64,000 bases of DNA, taken from positions 1-64,000 of the forward strand of contig NZ_SLWY01000017.1 of NCBI RefSeq assembly GCF_004341245.1, given 5' to 3'. The position numbers and the translations under genes are program-made. This document shows, in pieces, positions 18,001-27,149 of the stretch. A model generated the notes under the pieces. That model ran no database searches. It saw nothing but the letters and a program-made list of their open reading frames with translations, and had not been told where the DNA came from. Origin of the DNA: Plasticicumulans lactativorans (GTDB taxonomy: Bacteria; Pseudomonadota; Gammaproteobacteria; Competibacterales; Competibacteraceae). The first letter of the stretch is position 1. Each line of letters begins with the position of its first letter.

Positions 18001-18309
18001 GTCGGGCAGCGCCTCGCAGGCGGCGAGCACCCGCCAGGCGAGCACCGGCGCATCCCAGGCCGAATCGGCCGGCACCGCGGGCAGCACCGCGCGGTAGAGC
18101 TCCCAGAACAGCTTCGCCGGCAGCGGGAAGCTCAGGTTCGCCGCCACCCCGAGCGCATCGGCGAGGCGCAGGCCGAGCCAGCGGCGCATGCCGTTCGACT
18201 GCACCACGATCACCTCGGGCGCCCAGAACTCGGCCGCAGGCTCGGCCAGCCGCGCGGCGAGGCGCGTGGCAAGCACTTCCATGCGGTTGCTGTGGTGGAC
18301 GCTGAGCAT
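15049..18309 (-). CDS. recC: Exodeoxyribonuclease V gamma subunit RecC
   Basis: A 1086-residue protein (E. coli RecC about 1120). The N-terminus MLSVHHSNRMEVLA and the VIVQSNGMRRWLGLRLAD motif are typical. LVMAPDIEVYAPLVQAVF and IPFRVVCLLGLDDAVFPR also match. RecC recognises Chi and splits the DNA strands in RecBCD. It overlaps recB by 4 bases and starts 58 bases after the upstream GTPase gene, so the GTPase pair and recCBD may share a transcript. The Chi sequence of this organism cannot be deduced from this window. Confidence 0.95.
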   Translation of the reverse strand: MLSVHHSNRMEVLATRLAARLAEPAAEFWAPEVIVVQSNGMRRWLGLRLADALGVAANLSFPLPAKLFWELYRAVLPAVPADSAWDAPVLAWRVLAACEALPDDAALAPLRAYLDASDARGRCELAARIADAFDQYLVHRPDWVARWEAGAPAVAGDGWQAALWRLLAAHDADHRARLHAAFVERLRALAAPPPGLPARLSFIGIPTLPAPLLDALHALARLCDIDLYLLNPCREYWGLIESERRIARELPAADHAALYLETGNRLLASLGRQGRDFHHLLAELPVDHETTAFVDPGEGCLLHALQRDILDLRNRGGNQRAGAEADAAAPRHALAASDRSVQIHVCHGPAREVEVLHDQLLDLFAREPTLGPADVLVMAPDIEVYAPLVQAVFGSAERERRIPFSLADRGLTRASALVETFLALTALPGGRWSAAAVAGLLETPALRRRFGLGEDDLGRVRDWLAATGVRWGIDAAGRAALGLPDSREHTWRDGLDRLLLGYALPTGGRALWADVLPHDEVEGGEALAAGRFNAFAERLFALERELAGERSPQAWAAVLARVLGDCFAADADEEAELQPLREALQALADSATRAGFSGAVPLAAVRARLAGELDAAGTAGFLAGGVTFCAMVPMRAIPFRVVCLLGLDDAVFPRRHRAPDFDLIAQHPRRGDRSRRNDDRYLFLEALLSAREVLYLSHVGQDIRDNAEIPPSVLLAELGDYIREGAQAAHEPGGDALAAIRVRHPLQPFSPRYFGADPRLPSYSTRLCEAAREVGLGRGVPPPLVSAALPAPPEALRALSPAELVRGLGHPARLLLRERLGVHLERGEGVPEEREPFVLDDFADRELRRRLLDWRRAGTAPGSVRRLATRSGVLPHGAVGEQLYAREAAKVDAVLARAAGAPAALAPLPVAFEHAGYRLDGWLRDVYADGLRRLDPNPVSARSLFELWLQHLLLNLLVARGEADVEPASRLDALGGSLVLAPVADAAATLGELLALYGRALCEPLPFVPACAWAYAQATGAGTADDAKALAAARGKWEGGFGRYGYREDPYYAALFGERSPVDAPDFARLALAVYGPLRAALQAAP

Positions 18310-18367
18310 GCGGCGGGTGCGGGTGACGGACCGGCGGGCAGTCTAATCGACGGCGGCCGGCGGCGGC

Positions 18368-19882
18368 TCACCCGCCGAGCCGCTCCGGCAGTTCCGCCAG
18401 CACCCGCCCGGCACGGCGCAGCTGCGTCCAGCGCAGCGTGCGGCGCTCGTCGCGGCGCGCGGCATCGAGGCAGCGCAGCGTGCGCACGCGGTCGGCCTCG
18501 TCCTGGCGCTCGAGCACCGCGCCCCACAGCGCGTCGTCGACGTTGTAGAGGCGCCCCGCGGCGAGGCACACCGGGACGATGTCGGCGGGCGGCAGCACGA
18601 GGTCGGTGGCGACCGCGGCGAGTGCCGCGGCGATGTGGCGCGCCTTGGTCGAGTGCGCGTCGCGCAGGTCGTAGGGCGGCTGCCACTCGGCCGCCGGGCG
18701 CAGGCGGTCGATGTGCGCGAGCACGACCACGAGCGGCGGCGCCCGGCGTTCGGGGTGGGCGGCGGCATCGGCGCGCAGGGCGTCGAGGCAGCGGCGGTCG
18801 ACCGCGCGGTCGGCGCGGTGCGCGGCACAGACCCACAGGATCAGGTCGGCGTCGCGCGCCGCGCCGAGCAGCTCGGCTGCGGGCAGCGCGTCGAGGCCGG
18901 GGCCGTCGCGCACCAGCGCGGCGGTCAGGCCCTCGCGTTCGAGGCGGTAGGCGCGCGGCGCGGCGTGCACCGGCAGCACGTCGACCGCGGCGAGCGGCGC
19001 GCCGCACAGTGCGTTGACCAGGCTCGACTTGCCGGCCTTGGTCTGGCCGAGGACGAGGATGCGCAGCGGCTCGGCCGGGGCGGCGGCGGCGGCGAGCTCG
19101 GCGGCGCTCGCCGGCGTCGGCCGCGCGCGCGGGTCGGCGTCGTCGAACAGGAGCCGGCCGCCGTAGACCTCGATCGCGTAGCGGCCGGTGCGGCGCACGT
19201 ACTCCTGCAGGAGCCAGCGGACCACGTCGCGGCGCACCGCACCGAAGGCCTGGCCCTGCAGGTGCCCGGCGGCCTCGCGCAGCAGCGCCGACAGCGGGTC
19301 GAACAGCAGCCGCCCGGCGCGCCAGAGGCGGTAGGCCCCCTGCGCGCGCGCCTGCCAGCGCCGCGCCTGCAGCAGGTCACCGATGCTCACGCGCTCGCTC
19401 CACGGGATCTGCTCGCGCAGTTCGCGGCCGAGGTCGCGCGCGGCGAGTTCGACGATGCGCAGCAGGTGCGGCACGCTCAGCTCCCACACCGGCTCGCCCG
19501 CCTGCGGGTGGTAGTGCTGCGCGACCGCCTCGACCGCACGCCGGCCGAGCCGCAGCAGCCGGCCACCGTCGTCGAGCGGCCAGTCGTCCGGGTCGAGCCC
19601 GGCGGCGAGCGCCTCGACGCGCTCCCAGGCGGCCTGCGCCGACGGCGGCCAGTGCGGCGCCGGGCCGCTCGGCACGAGCGTGAGCAGCACACGGGCGCGG
19701 CGGTCGAGCCAGGCGTGCAGCGCGTAGCCGAGCAGCGCGCAGCCGCCCAGCGCGCCGAGCCACCACGGCAGGTGCTGCTGCTGCCACAGCCAGAGCAGGC
19801 CGAGCGCCGGCAGCGCCGCCAGCGGCGCGAGGCCGATGGCGAGCGCGAGCAGGCGCAGGCGGTCGAGCGGCAGGCGGCTCAT
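18368..19882 (-). CDS. Membrane-anchored GTPase of the YeeP/Era-like superfamily
   Basis: A 504-residue protein. Two hydrophobic helices at about residues 9-55 (LLALAIGLAPLAALPALGLL and WWLGALGGCALLGYALHAWL) anchor the N-terminus. A helical middle of unknown function follows. The GTPase domain starts at about residue 280 with P-loop GQTKAGKSSLVNAL, then DGPGLDAL as the G3-like element and a VVLAHIDRL G4-like element, where the usual NKxD is replaced. It overlaps the upstream GTPase gene by 4 bases. The pair resembles YcjX/YcjF-type and DUF697-linked GTPase systems; the cellular role is unknown. Confidence 0.7.
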   Translation of the reverse strand: MSRLPLDRLRLLALAIGLAPLAALPALGLLWLWQQQHLPWWLGALGGCALLGYALHAWLDRRARVLLTLVPSGPAPHWPPSAQAAWERVEALAAGLDPDDWPLDDGGRLLRLGRRAVEAVAQHYHPQAGEPVWELSVPHLLRIVELAARDLGRELREQIPWSERVSIGDLLQARRWQARAQGAYRLWRAGRLLFDPLSALLREAAGHLQGQAFGAVRRDVVRWLLQEYVRRTGRYAIEVYGGRLLFDDADPRARPTPASAAELAAAAAPAEPLRILVLGQTKAGKSSLVNALCGAPLAAVDVLPVHAAPRAYRLEREGLTAALVRDGPGLDALPAAELLGAARDADLILWVCAAHRADRAVDRRCLDALRADAAAHPERRAPPLVVVLAHIDRLRPAAEWQPPYDLRDAHSTKARHIAAALAAVATDLVLPPADIVPVCLAAGRLYNVDDALWGAVLERQDEADRVRTLRCLDAARRDERRTLRWTQLRRAGRVLAELPERLGG

Positions 19883-21111
19883 CGCCGCGCCCCGTCGGCC
19901 GGCTGCAGCAGCGCGACGGCGCGCGTCAGGCCCTCGCCGTAGGCGCGGCGCACCGCCTCGACGTCGACCTGCGCGCCGCCGCGCAGCGCGGCGAAGTACG
20001 CGCAGGCGGCGCGGCCGAGCGCGTAGGTGCCCGCCCCGCTCGCGCTCGCCCCCCACAGCGCGCCGACGGTCTGGCCGAAGCCCGGCACCAGCTTGGCCAG
20101 CTCGCGCCCGGCGTAGCGCGCCAGGTAGCCGGCACCGATGCCGAGGCCGAGCGCGGCGAGGAACTCGCCGGCGAGGCGCGCATCCAGCGTGAGCCCGTAC
20201 AGCGCGGCGAGGCTGTGCAGGAGCTTCGCCTGCAGCGCCGGCACGCCGACCGCGCCGGCCGCCGGCAGCGCGCCGAGCGCCGCGGCGGCGAGCGCGTAGC
20301 CGCGCAGGTGCGGCTCGGCGCTGCGCGCGAACAGGTCCTGCACCCCGGCGTCGGTGCCGAGGGTGGCGCGCAGGCCGTGCGGCAGCACCGCCTCGATCGC
20401 CGCCCACAGCGCCTCCAGGCCGTAGTCGGGCGGCGCGTAGCCGTCCTCCGCAAGCGTTAGGTCGAGCGCCACGCAGCGCGGCGCCAGCGCCCCCGGCAGC
20501 CGTGCCAGCGCCGCGCGCTGTGCGGCGAGCGCGCGGCGCAGCTCCGCGGGCACGGCCTCGGGCAGCGGCTCCGCGGCGTAGGGATAGGGCAGCAGGTGCC
20601 CGCCCCCCGGCGGGTAGGCTTCGTGCAGGCAGGTCTGCGCCACCACCAGCGGCCACTCCGGGTGGCGCCGGCGCACCTCGGCGAGCGCCGCCGTCACCGG
20701 GCCGGCCGGCGGCTCCAGCGCGCGCATCACGCCGAGCAGCAGGTGTGCCTGGCGCTCGCAGAAGGCGATGTCCTCGGCCGGGTCGTAGGCCACCTCGCCG
20801 AGGCCGCGGGTGTCGAGGAAGCGCACCAGCGGCGCCTGCGGCGGGTAGTCGTAGAGGCGCGCGGTGCGCGTGCAGGCGCGGTAGCCGTTGCCGATGTCGG
20901 CGTCGGGGCTGCCGGTCAGTGCGCGCACGATCGAGGTCTTGCCCGACTGCGCGCGGCCGACGAGCCAGATCACCGGCAGCGGCTGGCGCGTGCGCGCCGC
21001 GCGCAGCAGCGCGTCGAGCGCGGCCGGGTCGACGTGCGGATGCAGCAGCGCCTCGCGCAGCGCCATCCAGCCGGCGGCGAGCGCGTGCAGCGGGTCGTTC
21101 CAGTCGGGCAT
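19879..21111 (-). CDS. GTPase with C-terminal DUF697-like domain
   Basis: A 410-residue protein. P-loop GRAQSGKTSIVRAL is at residues 52-65, and a G3-like DTRGLGE at about residue 98. The C-terminal third (about residues 290-385) is a DUF697-like membrane-associated region: LHSLAALYGLTLDARL, a Gly/Ala-rich hydrophobic segment and GRELAKLVPGFGQTVG. It is the first gene of the minus-strand run that leads into recCBD and is translationally coupled to the next GTPase. The ATG at 21111 gives a normal N-terminal helix before the P-loop. The function is unknown. Confidence 0.72.
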   Translation of the reverse strand: MPDWNDPLHALAAGWMALREALLHPHVDPAALDALLRAARTRQPLPVIWLVGRAQSGKTSIVRALTGSPDADIGNGYRACTRTARLYDYPPQAPLVRFLDTRGLGEVAYDPAEDIAFCERQAHLLLGVMRALEPPAGPVTAALAEVRRRHPEWPLVVAQTCLHEAYPPGGGHLLPYPYAAEPLPEAVPAELRRALAAQRAALARLPGALAPRCVALDLTLAEDGYAPPDYGLEALWAAIEAVLPHGLRATLGTDAGVQDLFARSAEPHLRGYALAAAALGALPAAGAVGVPALQAKLLHSLAALYGLTLDARLAGEFLAALGLGIGAGYLARYAGRELAKLVPGFGQTVGALWGASASGAGTYALGRAACAYFAALRGGAQVDVEAVRRAYGEGLTRAVALLQPADGARR

Positions 21112-21217
21112 GGCGGGCTCCCGGGGCGGGCGCGGTGGACGGGGCGGATCGCACGGGCCGGCGGGGCGCGCCGGCGGCATACTGCGCGCGCCGCAGCCGC
21201 GGCCCGGAGGACGGACG

Positions 21218-21853
21218 ATGGCGATCGATGCGCTGATTTTCGATTGTGACGGCACGCTCGTCGACAGCGAGGTGCTGGCGGCGCAGGTGCTGGTGGACCT
21301 GCTCGCCGAGCGCGGCCACGCACTCGCCTACGACACGGTGCTGGCGCAGTACCGCGGTCGCGAGTTCGCGCACTTCGTCGCCACGCTGTGCGCGCAGCGG
21401 CCGGGGCTCGAAGCCGACGAGCTGACGCAGACCTTCCGCGCGCGCAGCCTGGCGCTGTTCCGCGAACGGCTGCAGCCGATCCCCGGCGCGCTCGAGCTGG
21501 TGCGCGGGCTCGCGCTCGACAAGTGCGTGGCGTCGAACGGGCCGCGGCAGAAGATCGAGACCTGCCTGGCGGTGACCGGCCTGCTGCCCTACTTCACCGG
21601 ACGCATCGTCAGCGCCTACGAGGTCGGTGCGTGGAAGCCCGACCCGCGCCTGATCCTGCACGCGGCGGCGCTGCTGGCGACCCGCCCCGAGCGCTGCCTG
21701 CTGGTCGAGGACAGCCTCGCCGGCGTGCAGGCCGGGGTCGCGGCGGGGGTGCGGGTGGCGGCGCTCGGCCTCGACCCGGCGACGCTCGGTGAGCTGGCCG
21801 GGCGCGTCAGCGTGATCGACGGCCTCGACGCGATCCCCGCCCTGCTCGGCTGA
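21218..21853 (+). CDS. HAD superfamily phosphatase (beta-phosphoglucomutase/phosphoglycolate-like)
   Basis: A 211-residue hydrolase. Motif I IFDCDGTLVDSE (nucleophile D9, acid/base D11), motif II VASNGPRQK and motif III/IV WKPDP...LVEDSLAGVQAG are all intact. The C1 cap domain places it in HAD subfamily IA, v3. The closest described groups are YieH/6-phosphogluconate phosphatase and beta-phosphoglucomutase. The ribosome binding site CGGAGGA is close to the ATG. It is divergent from the GTPase genes. The substrate is not deducible. Confidence 0.88.
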   Translation: MAIDALIFDCDGTLVDSEVLAAQVLVDLLAERGHALAYDTVLAQYRGREFAHFVATLCAQRPGLEADELTQTFRARSLALFRERLQPIPGALELVRGLALDKCVASNGPRQKIETCLAVTGLLPYFTGRIVSAYEVGAWKPDPRLILHAAALLATRPERCLLVEDSLAGVQAGVAAGVRVAALGLDPATLGELAGRVSVIDGLDAIPALLG

Positions 21854-21860
21854 CGCCGCG

Positions 21861-22715
21861 CTACGCGCCGCGGATCCGGCGCAGGCACAGCGCGGCGCCG
21901 AGCGCGGCGAAGCCGAGCGCGAGCGGCGGCGGCTCCGGCACGGTGACCAGGGCCTGCGGGGTGGCGAAGGCGAAGTCGTCGGTCACCGCGAGGTCGACCC
22001 CCGCCCCGGTCTGCGGGCCGAAGGACTGCAGCGTGCTGCCGTCGAAGCTGAACAGCGCGTGGGTGCCGACCGTCAGCACCACGTCGGCGATGACCGCGGC
22101 GTCGAACAGCACGCCGAGGAACTGCGTGTCGCCCGGCCCGCTGCCGACCGGCACCACGAAGCGCCCGAGGCTGATGCGCCCGCCGCCGGCGTCGCGGCCG
22201 AAGTACTCGATGCTGCTGCTGCCGGCGTCCTCGACGCCGACGAAGATCGCGCCGAAGCCGCGCGTGCCGGCGGCGGTCGCGGTGCCGGGCAGCACGAAGC
22301 TCTGCTCGATGAAGCGGTCGTCGAAGCTGCCGGTGGTGTCGTCGAACATCACGAAGGTGTTGTTCGGCGAGAACGCCGGGAAGGCACCGGCGGTCGCCGG
22401 GTTGACCGCGGCGAAGCCGTCGCCGGCCACCGCGTAGGGGTCGGCGAACAGCGCGCCGGCGGCGCGGAAGCGGTCGACCGGGATCGCCACCGTGCTGTTA
22501 GGCACGATGACCCGTGTCGCCGGGTTGACGTCGGTGCCGTCGAGGCGCACGCCGTCCCAGGTGATGCGGCTGCCGCCGCCGATCGCGGCGCGGAAACCGT
22601 CGAAGGCGGCGGTGGCGCCGCCGGCGGTGCCGGAAAACACCAGCGGCACGGCGTGGGCGCTGCCGGCGAGGCCGAGGGCGACGGCGAGGCCGAGGGCAAG
22701 GCGGGACGGGTTCAT
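21861..22715 (-). CDS. PEP-CTERM secreted protein
   Basis: A 284-residue exported protein. The signal peptide is residues 1-23 (ALGLAVALGLAGSAHA). The body is rich in Gly, Ala, Phe and Asp, with no recognised enzyme motif, and is probably all-beta. The C-terminus VTVPEPPPLALGFAALGAAL followed by LRRIRGA is a clear PEP-CTERM signal, VPEP being the recognition motif. AGGAG lies before the ATG. It is 122 bases downstream of the anti-sigma gene on the same strand. No exosortase is in the window. Confidence 0.8.
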   Translation of the reverse strand: MNPSRLALGLAVALGLAGSAHAVPLVFSGTAGGATAAFDGFRAAIGGGSRITWDGVRLDGTDVNPATRVIVPNSTVAIPVDRFRAAGALFADPYAVAGDGFAAVNPATAGAFPAFSPNNTFVMFDDTTGSFDDRFIEQSFVLPGTATAAGTRGFGAIFVGVEDAGSSSIEYFGRDAGGGRISLGRFVVPVGSGPGDTQFLGVLFDAAVIADVVLTVGTHALFSFDGSTLQSFGPQTGAGVDLAVTDDFAFATPQALVTVPEPPPLALGFAALGAALCLRRIRGA

Positions 22716-22837
22716 GGACGGTCTCCTGGCGACGGTGGCGGACGTTCGGGCGGAAGCCGTGCGGCTTCTCGCAGACCGATACGCCGGCCGCGCGCGAGCG
22801 GAGACAGGGGGACAGAAGCTTTTTCCGGCGCGACGCG

Positions 22838-23581
22838 CTACCAGAGCTTCACGCAGTGGCCGGTGAGCACGAACGTGCCCGGCCGGGCGCCGGCGGCCGG
22901 CACGTCGGCCTCGAACGACAGGCCGAGGCGCGGCACCGTCGACAGCAGCTGCTCGGCGCTGGCGGCGAGTTCGAGCTCGTTCCTGCCCAGCACCGGCAGC
23001 GTGCCGAGCACGAACGGCGCGCTTCCCGACGGCAGCGCCCACAGCACGGCGATGCGCCCGATCGGCGCGTCGATCGGGTGCAGCAGCTTCAGCGTCAGGC
23101 GCCGGCCCTGGCGCGGGGCGCTGGCGAGCAGCATCGGGGTGCCGTCGGGCGCGGCGAGCAGGCCGACGTAGCTCGCCGGCAGCGCCGCCTCGTCGGCGGG
23201 CGGCGCGGCGGGCACCAGCACCTCCGGGTACAGCCGCAGCAGCCCGACGGCGAGCATCAGGCCGCAGGCGAAGCCGAACGCGAGCCCGAACCAGCCGCCA
23301 CCACGGCGGGCGCCGCCGGCGGGCTCGGCGGGCTCGGCGACGTGCGTGCGCGCCGCCACGGTGCGCGCCTCGATCGCGCGCCACAGCTGCGCCGACGGGC
23401 GCACCGGCGGCAGCGGCGCGGCCAGCGGCGCAAGCCGCCGCTCCCAGTCGCGCACCGCGTCGGCCGCCGCCGGCAGCGTGCGGCACAGGCGCTCGAAGCG
23501 CCGCCGCGCACGCGACCCGAGCGTGCCGAGCACGTAGGCGGCGGCGAGGTGGTCGAGCAGTTCCGGGCGGTCGTAGTTCAT
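22838..23581 (-). CDS. Anti-sigma factor (RskA-like)
   Basis: A 247-residue single-pass membrane protein. The cytoplasmic N-terminus (LLDHLAAAYVLGTLGSRARRRFERL) is the helical sigma-binding pattern of RskA-type anti-sigma factors. It lacks the HxxxCxxC zinc motif. A membrane helix spans about residues 97-117. The extracytoplasmic C-terminal domain (LPASYVGLLAAPDGTPMLL) matches the anti-sigma-K factor domain. The start overlaps the sigma gene stop by 4 bases, the usual coupled arrangement. It likely holds the sigma factor at the membrane until an envelope signal releases it. Confidence 0.88.
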   Translation of the reverse strand: MNYDRPELLDHLAAAYVLGTLGSRARRRFERLCRTLPAAADAVRDWERRLAPLAAPLPPVRPSAQLWRAIEARTVAARTHVAEPAEPAGGARRGGGWFGLAFGFACGLMLAVGLLRLYPEVLVPAAPPADEAALPASYVGLLAAPDGTPMLLASAPRQGRRLTLKLLHPIDAPIGRIAVLWALPSGSAPFVLGTLPVLGRNELELAASAEQLLSTVPRLGLSFEADVPAAGARPGTFVLTGHCVKLW

Positions 23582-24147
23582 GCGGCGGCATCCAGGCAGC
23601 GGCGCAGCCGCTCGAGCCCGCGCCGCAGCCACACCTTGACGCTGCCGATCGGCGCCTGCAGCCGCGCCGCCAGTTCGCTGTGGCTGAGGCCGTGGTAGTA
23701 GGCGAGCGCGAGGCAGCGCCGCTGCGCCTCCGGCACGACCTCGAAGCAGGCGTGCAGGCGCAGCGCGTCGAGCGCGCGTTCGAGCAGCGCGAGCGGGTCG
23801 GGACGCTCGTCGGGGGGGTCGGCGAGCGCGGCGTGGGCGTCGTCGTCGGTGGACTCGGTGTCGCGACGGCGGTCGCTGCGCAGCAGGTCGAGCGCCTGGT
23901 GACGCACGATCGAGGTCAGCCAGGTGCGCGGCGAACCGGCGGTCGCGGAGTAGCTGTCGGCACGCTGCCAGACCTTGACGAAGGCCTCCTGCAGCGCGTC
24001 CTCGGCGCGGTCGCGCCGGCTCAGGATGCGCAGCGCGACGCCGAGCAGCGCGGGCGCGCAGGCGTCGTAGAGCCGGCGGAAGGCGTGCGCATCGCCGAGC
24101 GCGACGCGCGCGATCAGCGTCTGCAGTTCATCGGCGTCAGCGCTCAT
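23578..24147 (-). CDS. ECF RNA polymerase sigma factor (SigK-like)
   Basis: A 189-residue sigma factor of the extracytoplasmic-function group. Region 2 is at about residues 25-92 (DALQEAFVKVWQRADSY and SPRTWLTSIVRHQALDLLR). Region 4 is at about residues 125-185 (RCLALAYYHGLSHSELAARL with APIGSVKVWLRRGLERLR). A strong GGGGAGGGG box precedes the ATG at 24147. It forms a coupled pair with the anti-sigma gene. The downstream PEP-CTERM gene is a possible target. Confidence 0.93.
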   Translation of the reverse strand: MSADADELQTLIARVALGDAHAFRRLYDACAPALLGVALRILSRRDRAEDALQEAFVKVWQRADSYSATAGSPRTWLTSIVRHQALDLLRSDRRRDTESTDDDAHAALADPPDERPDPLALLERALDALRLHACFEVVPEAQRRCLALAYYHGLSHSELAARLQAPIGSVKVWLRRGLERLRRCLDAAA

Positions 24148-24323
24148 CCCCTCCCCCTGCACGGCCCCGGCCCGTCGCAGCACCCCGTGCCACCACCCGT
24201 CGACCGTCCCGCCTGCGGCCACGCAGCATAGCAGGCCGTCGCGCTGCTGCCGCCATCGCAACGGACGTGCATGCTGCAGCGCGCTACCCTGTGCCCCTGA
24301 TCCGGCCACCGCGGCGCACGACG

Positions 24324-25634
24324 ATGAATACCCTCCGCCCGCCACACCCGTCTCGCGCAGCCACGCGCGGCCCGACCTGGGCCGTGTTCCTGCTCGGCCT
24401 GCTGCTCTACGGCACCCTGGCGCTCGAATGGGAGCGCCGCGGCCTGTTCGACCAGCACAACGTGCTGTTCGACACCGACCTGAAATCCCGGCTCGAATGC
24501 TATGCCGACGGCTGGGTCGGCCATGGCCGCAACCTGCAGCACCCGAACCTGTGCAACCTGGTCAATCCGCCGGTGCGCGTGATCGCCGGACTGCTGCCCG
24601 GTACGGCGGGCGCGGAGGAGAAACGCGGCGCCGTCGCCCGCTTCGTCGCCCCGACGGCCGGCGCCGCGGCGGTGGCGCTGACCTGGTGCAGCGCGCTGCT
24701 GCTGGGGGCACCAGGGCGGCGCGCCGCCCTGGTGGCGGGCCTGTTCGGCCTGAGCTTCTCGCAACTGCTGATGGCCGGCATCCCGGATCATCTGGCGCTC
24801 GGCGGCTTCACCATCGCGCTCGCCGCCTGGGCCTGCGCCCGCAGCGCCGCCGCGCGGCCGCTGCCGCAGGCTGCGTGGTGGGGCATCGGCTGGTTCGCCG
24901 CCGGGATCACCATCACCAACATCGCGCCGGTCGCCCTGCTCTACCTCGCCAGCCGTCGCGGCGACGGCGACGGCTGGCTGCGCGCCACCGTGCGCAGCGC
25001 CGGCTTCGCGCTGCTCGCGGTGGCGCTAGCCCTGGCGACCTCGCTGCTGCTCAACCTCGGCTACGGCATCACCGACCCCGCGGTGCTCTACCCAGGCACC
25101 GGCGTCGGGCCGCTGAAGGCTGAGCCGTGGCAGGAACTGGCGAGCTTCCCGGGGCGGGTGATCCAGTCGTTCGCACCGACCGGCTACCACCTGATACCCA
25201 ATGCTCTGGCGCGGCGCGAACCCCACCGCTACGACGTCGAGGCGACGCTCGCGGAAGTGCCGATCTTCACGGCGATGGCGCCGGCCGCACTTGCCGTGGC
25301 CCTGCTGCTGGCGGCGAGCGCGGCGTCCGGCCTGCGCCGAAGCGGGATGCGCACCCCGGCAGCACCCGCACTGCTGGCCGCCACCGCCTTCCACGGCGTC
25401 TTCCACGCCCGCATCGGCTCGGACTACTTCCTCTACGCGCCCCACTGGACGCCCCTGGTCGCGCTGCTGACGACACTGCCGCAGCCGTCGAGCGCACGCG
25501 GCGAACGGCTGTGGTCGGCGGGCATCGCTGTGGTGCTGGTGCTGGTGGCAGCCAACTCCGCCTGGCTGCTGTATGCCCTCGCCAACGAGCTGCAACCCCT
25601 CTATCACCCGCTGGGGCAGCATCCCTGGCCCTGA
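24324..25634 (+). CDS. Multi-pass membrane protein, possibly GT-C type
   Basis: A 436-residue integral membrane protein with about 9-11 hydrophobic helices spread along its length, including VFLLGLLLYGTLAL near the start and AGIAVVLVLVAANSAWLLYAL near the end. The first external loop contains FDTDLKSRLECY, an acidic motif after the first helix as in GT-C glycosyltransferases. No family was identified with confidence. The ATG at 24324 is preferred to the upstream one because it gives a short N-terminus before helix 1. It stands alone between the sigma gene and fumC. Confidence 0.6.
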   Translation: MNTLRPPHPSRAATRGPTWAVFLLGLLLYGTLALEWERRGLFDQHNVLFDTDLKSRLECYADGWVGHGRNLQHPNLCNLVNPPVRVIAGLLPGTAGAEEKRGAVARFVAPTAGAAAVALTWCSALLLGAPGRRAALVAGLFGLSFSQLLMAGIPDHLALGGFTIALAAWACARSAAARPLPQAAWWGIGWFAAGITITNIAPVALLYLASRRGDGDGWLRATVRSAGFALLAVALALATSLLLNLGYGITDPAVLYPGTGVGPLKAEPWQELASFPGRVIQSFAPTGYHLIPNALARREPHRYDVEATLAEVPIFTAMAPAALAVALLLAASAASGLRRSGMRTPAAPALLAATAFHGVFHARIGSDYFLYAPHWTPLVALLTTLPQPSSARGERLWSAGIAVVLVLVAANSAWLLYALANELQPLYHPLGQHPWP

Positions 25635-25742
25635 GCACCCCCGGCCCGGTGGCGCCATCGGCTACGCTCAAGGCCGGCCGCGAGCGGTGCCGTCGGCGCG
25701 GCCGCCGCGACGACCCTGGCCGACGGCGTACGGAGGCCGCGC

Positions 25743-27134
<1,392 letters not shown>

Positions 27135-27149
27135 ACCCGCGCGGCGCGC

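Noticed and set aside
15457-19017. Very long plus-strand open frame opposite recC and GTPase genes
   Set aside because: The composition is skewed to Arg, Ala, Gly and Val and no family motif exists; it is antisense shadow of conserved genes.
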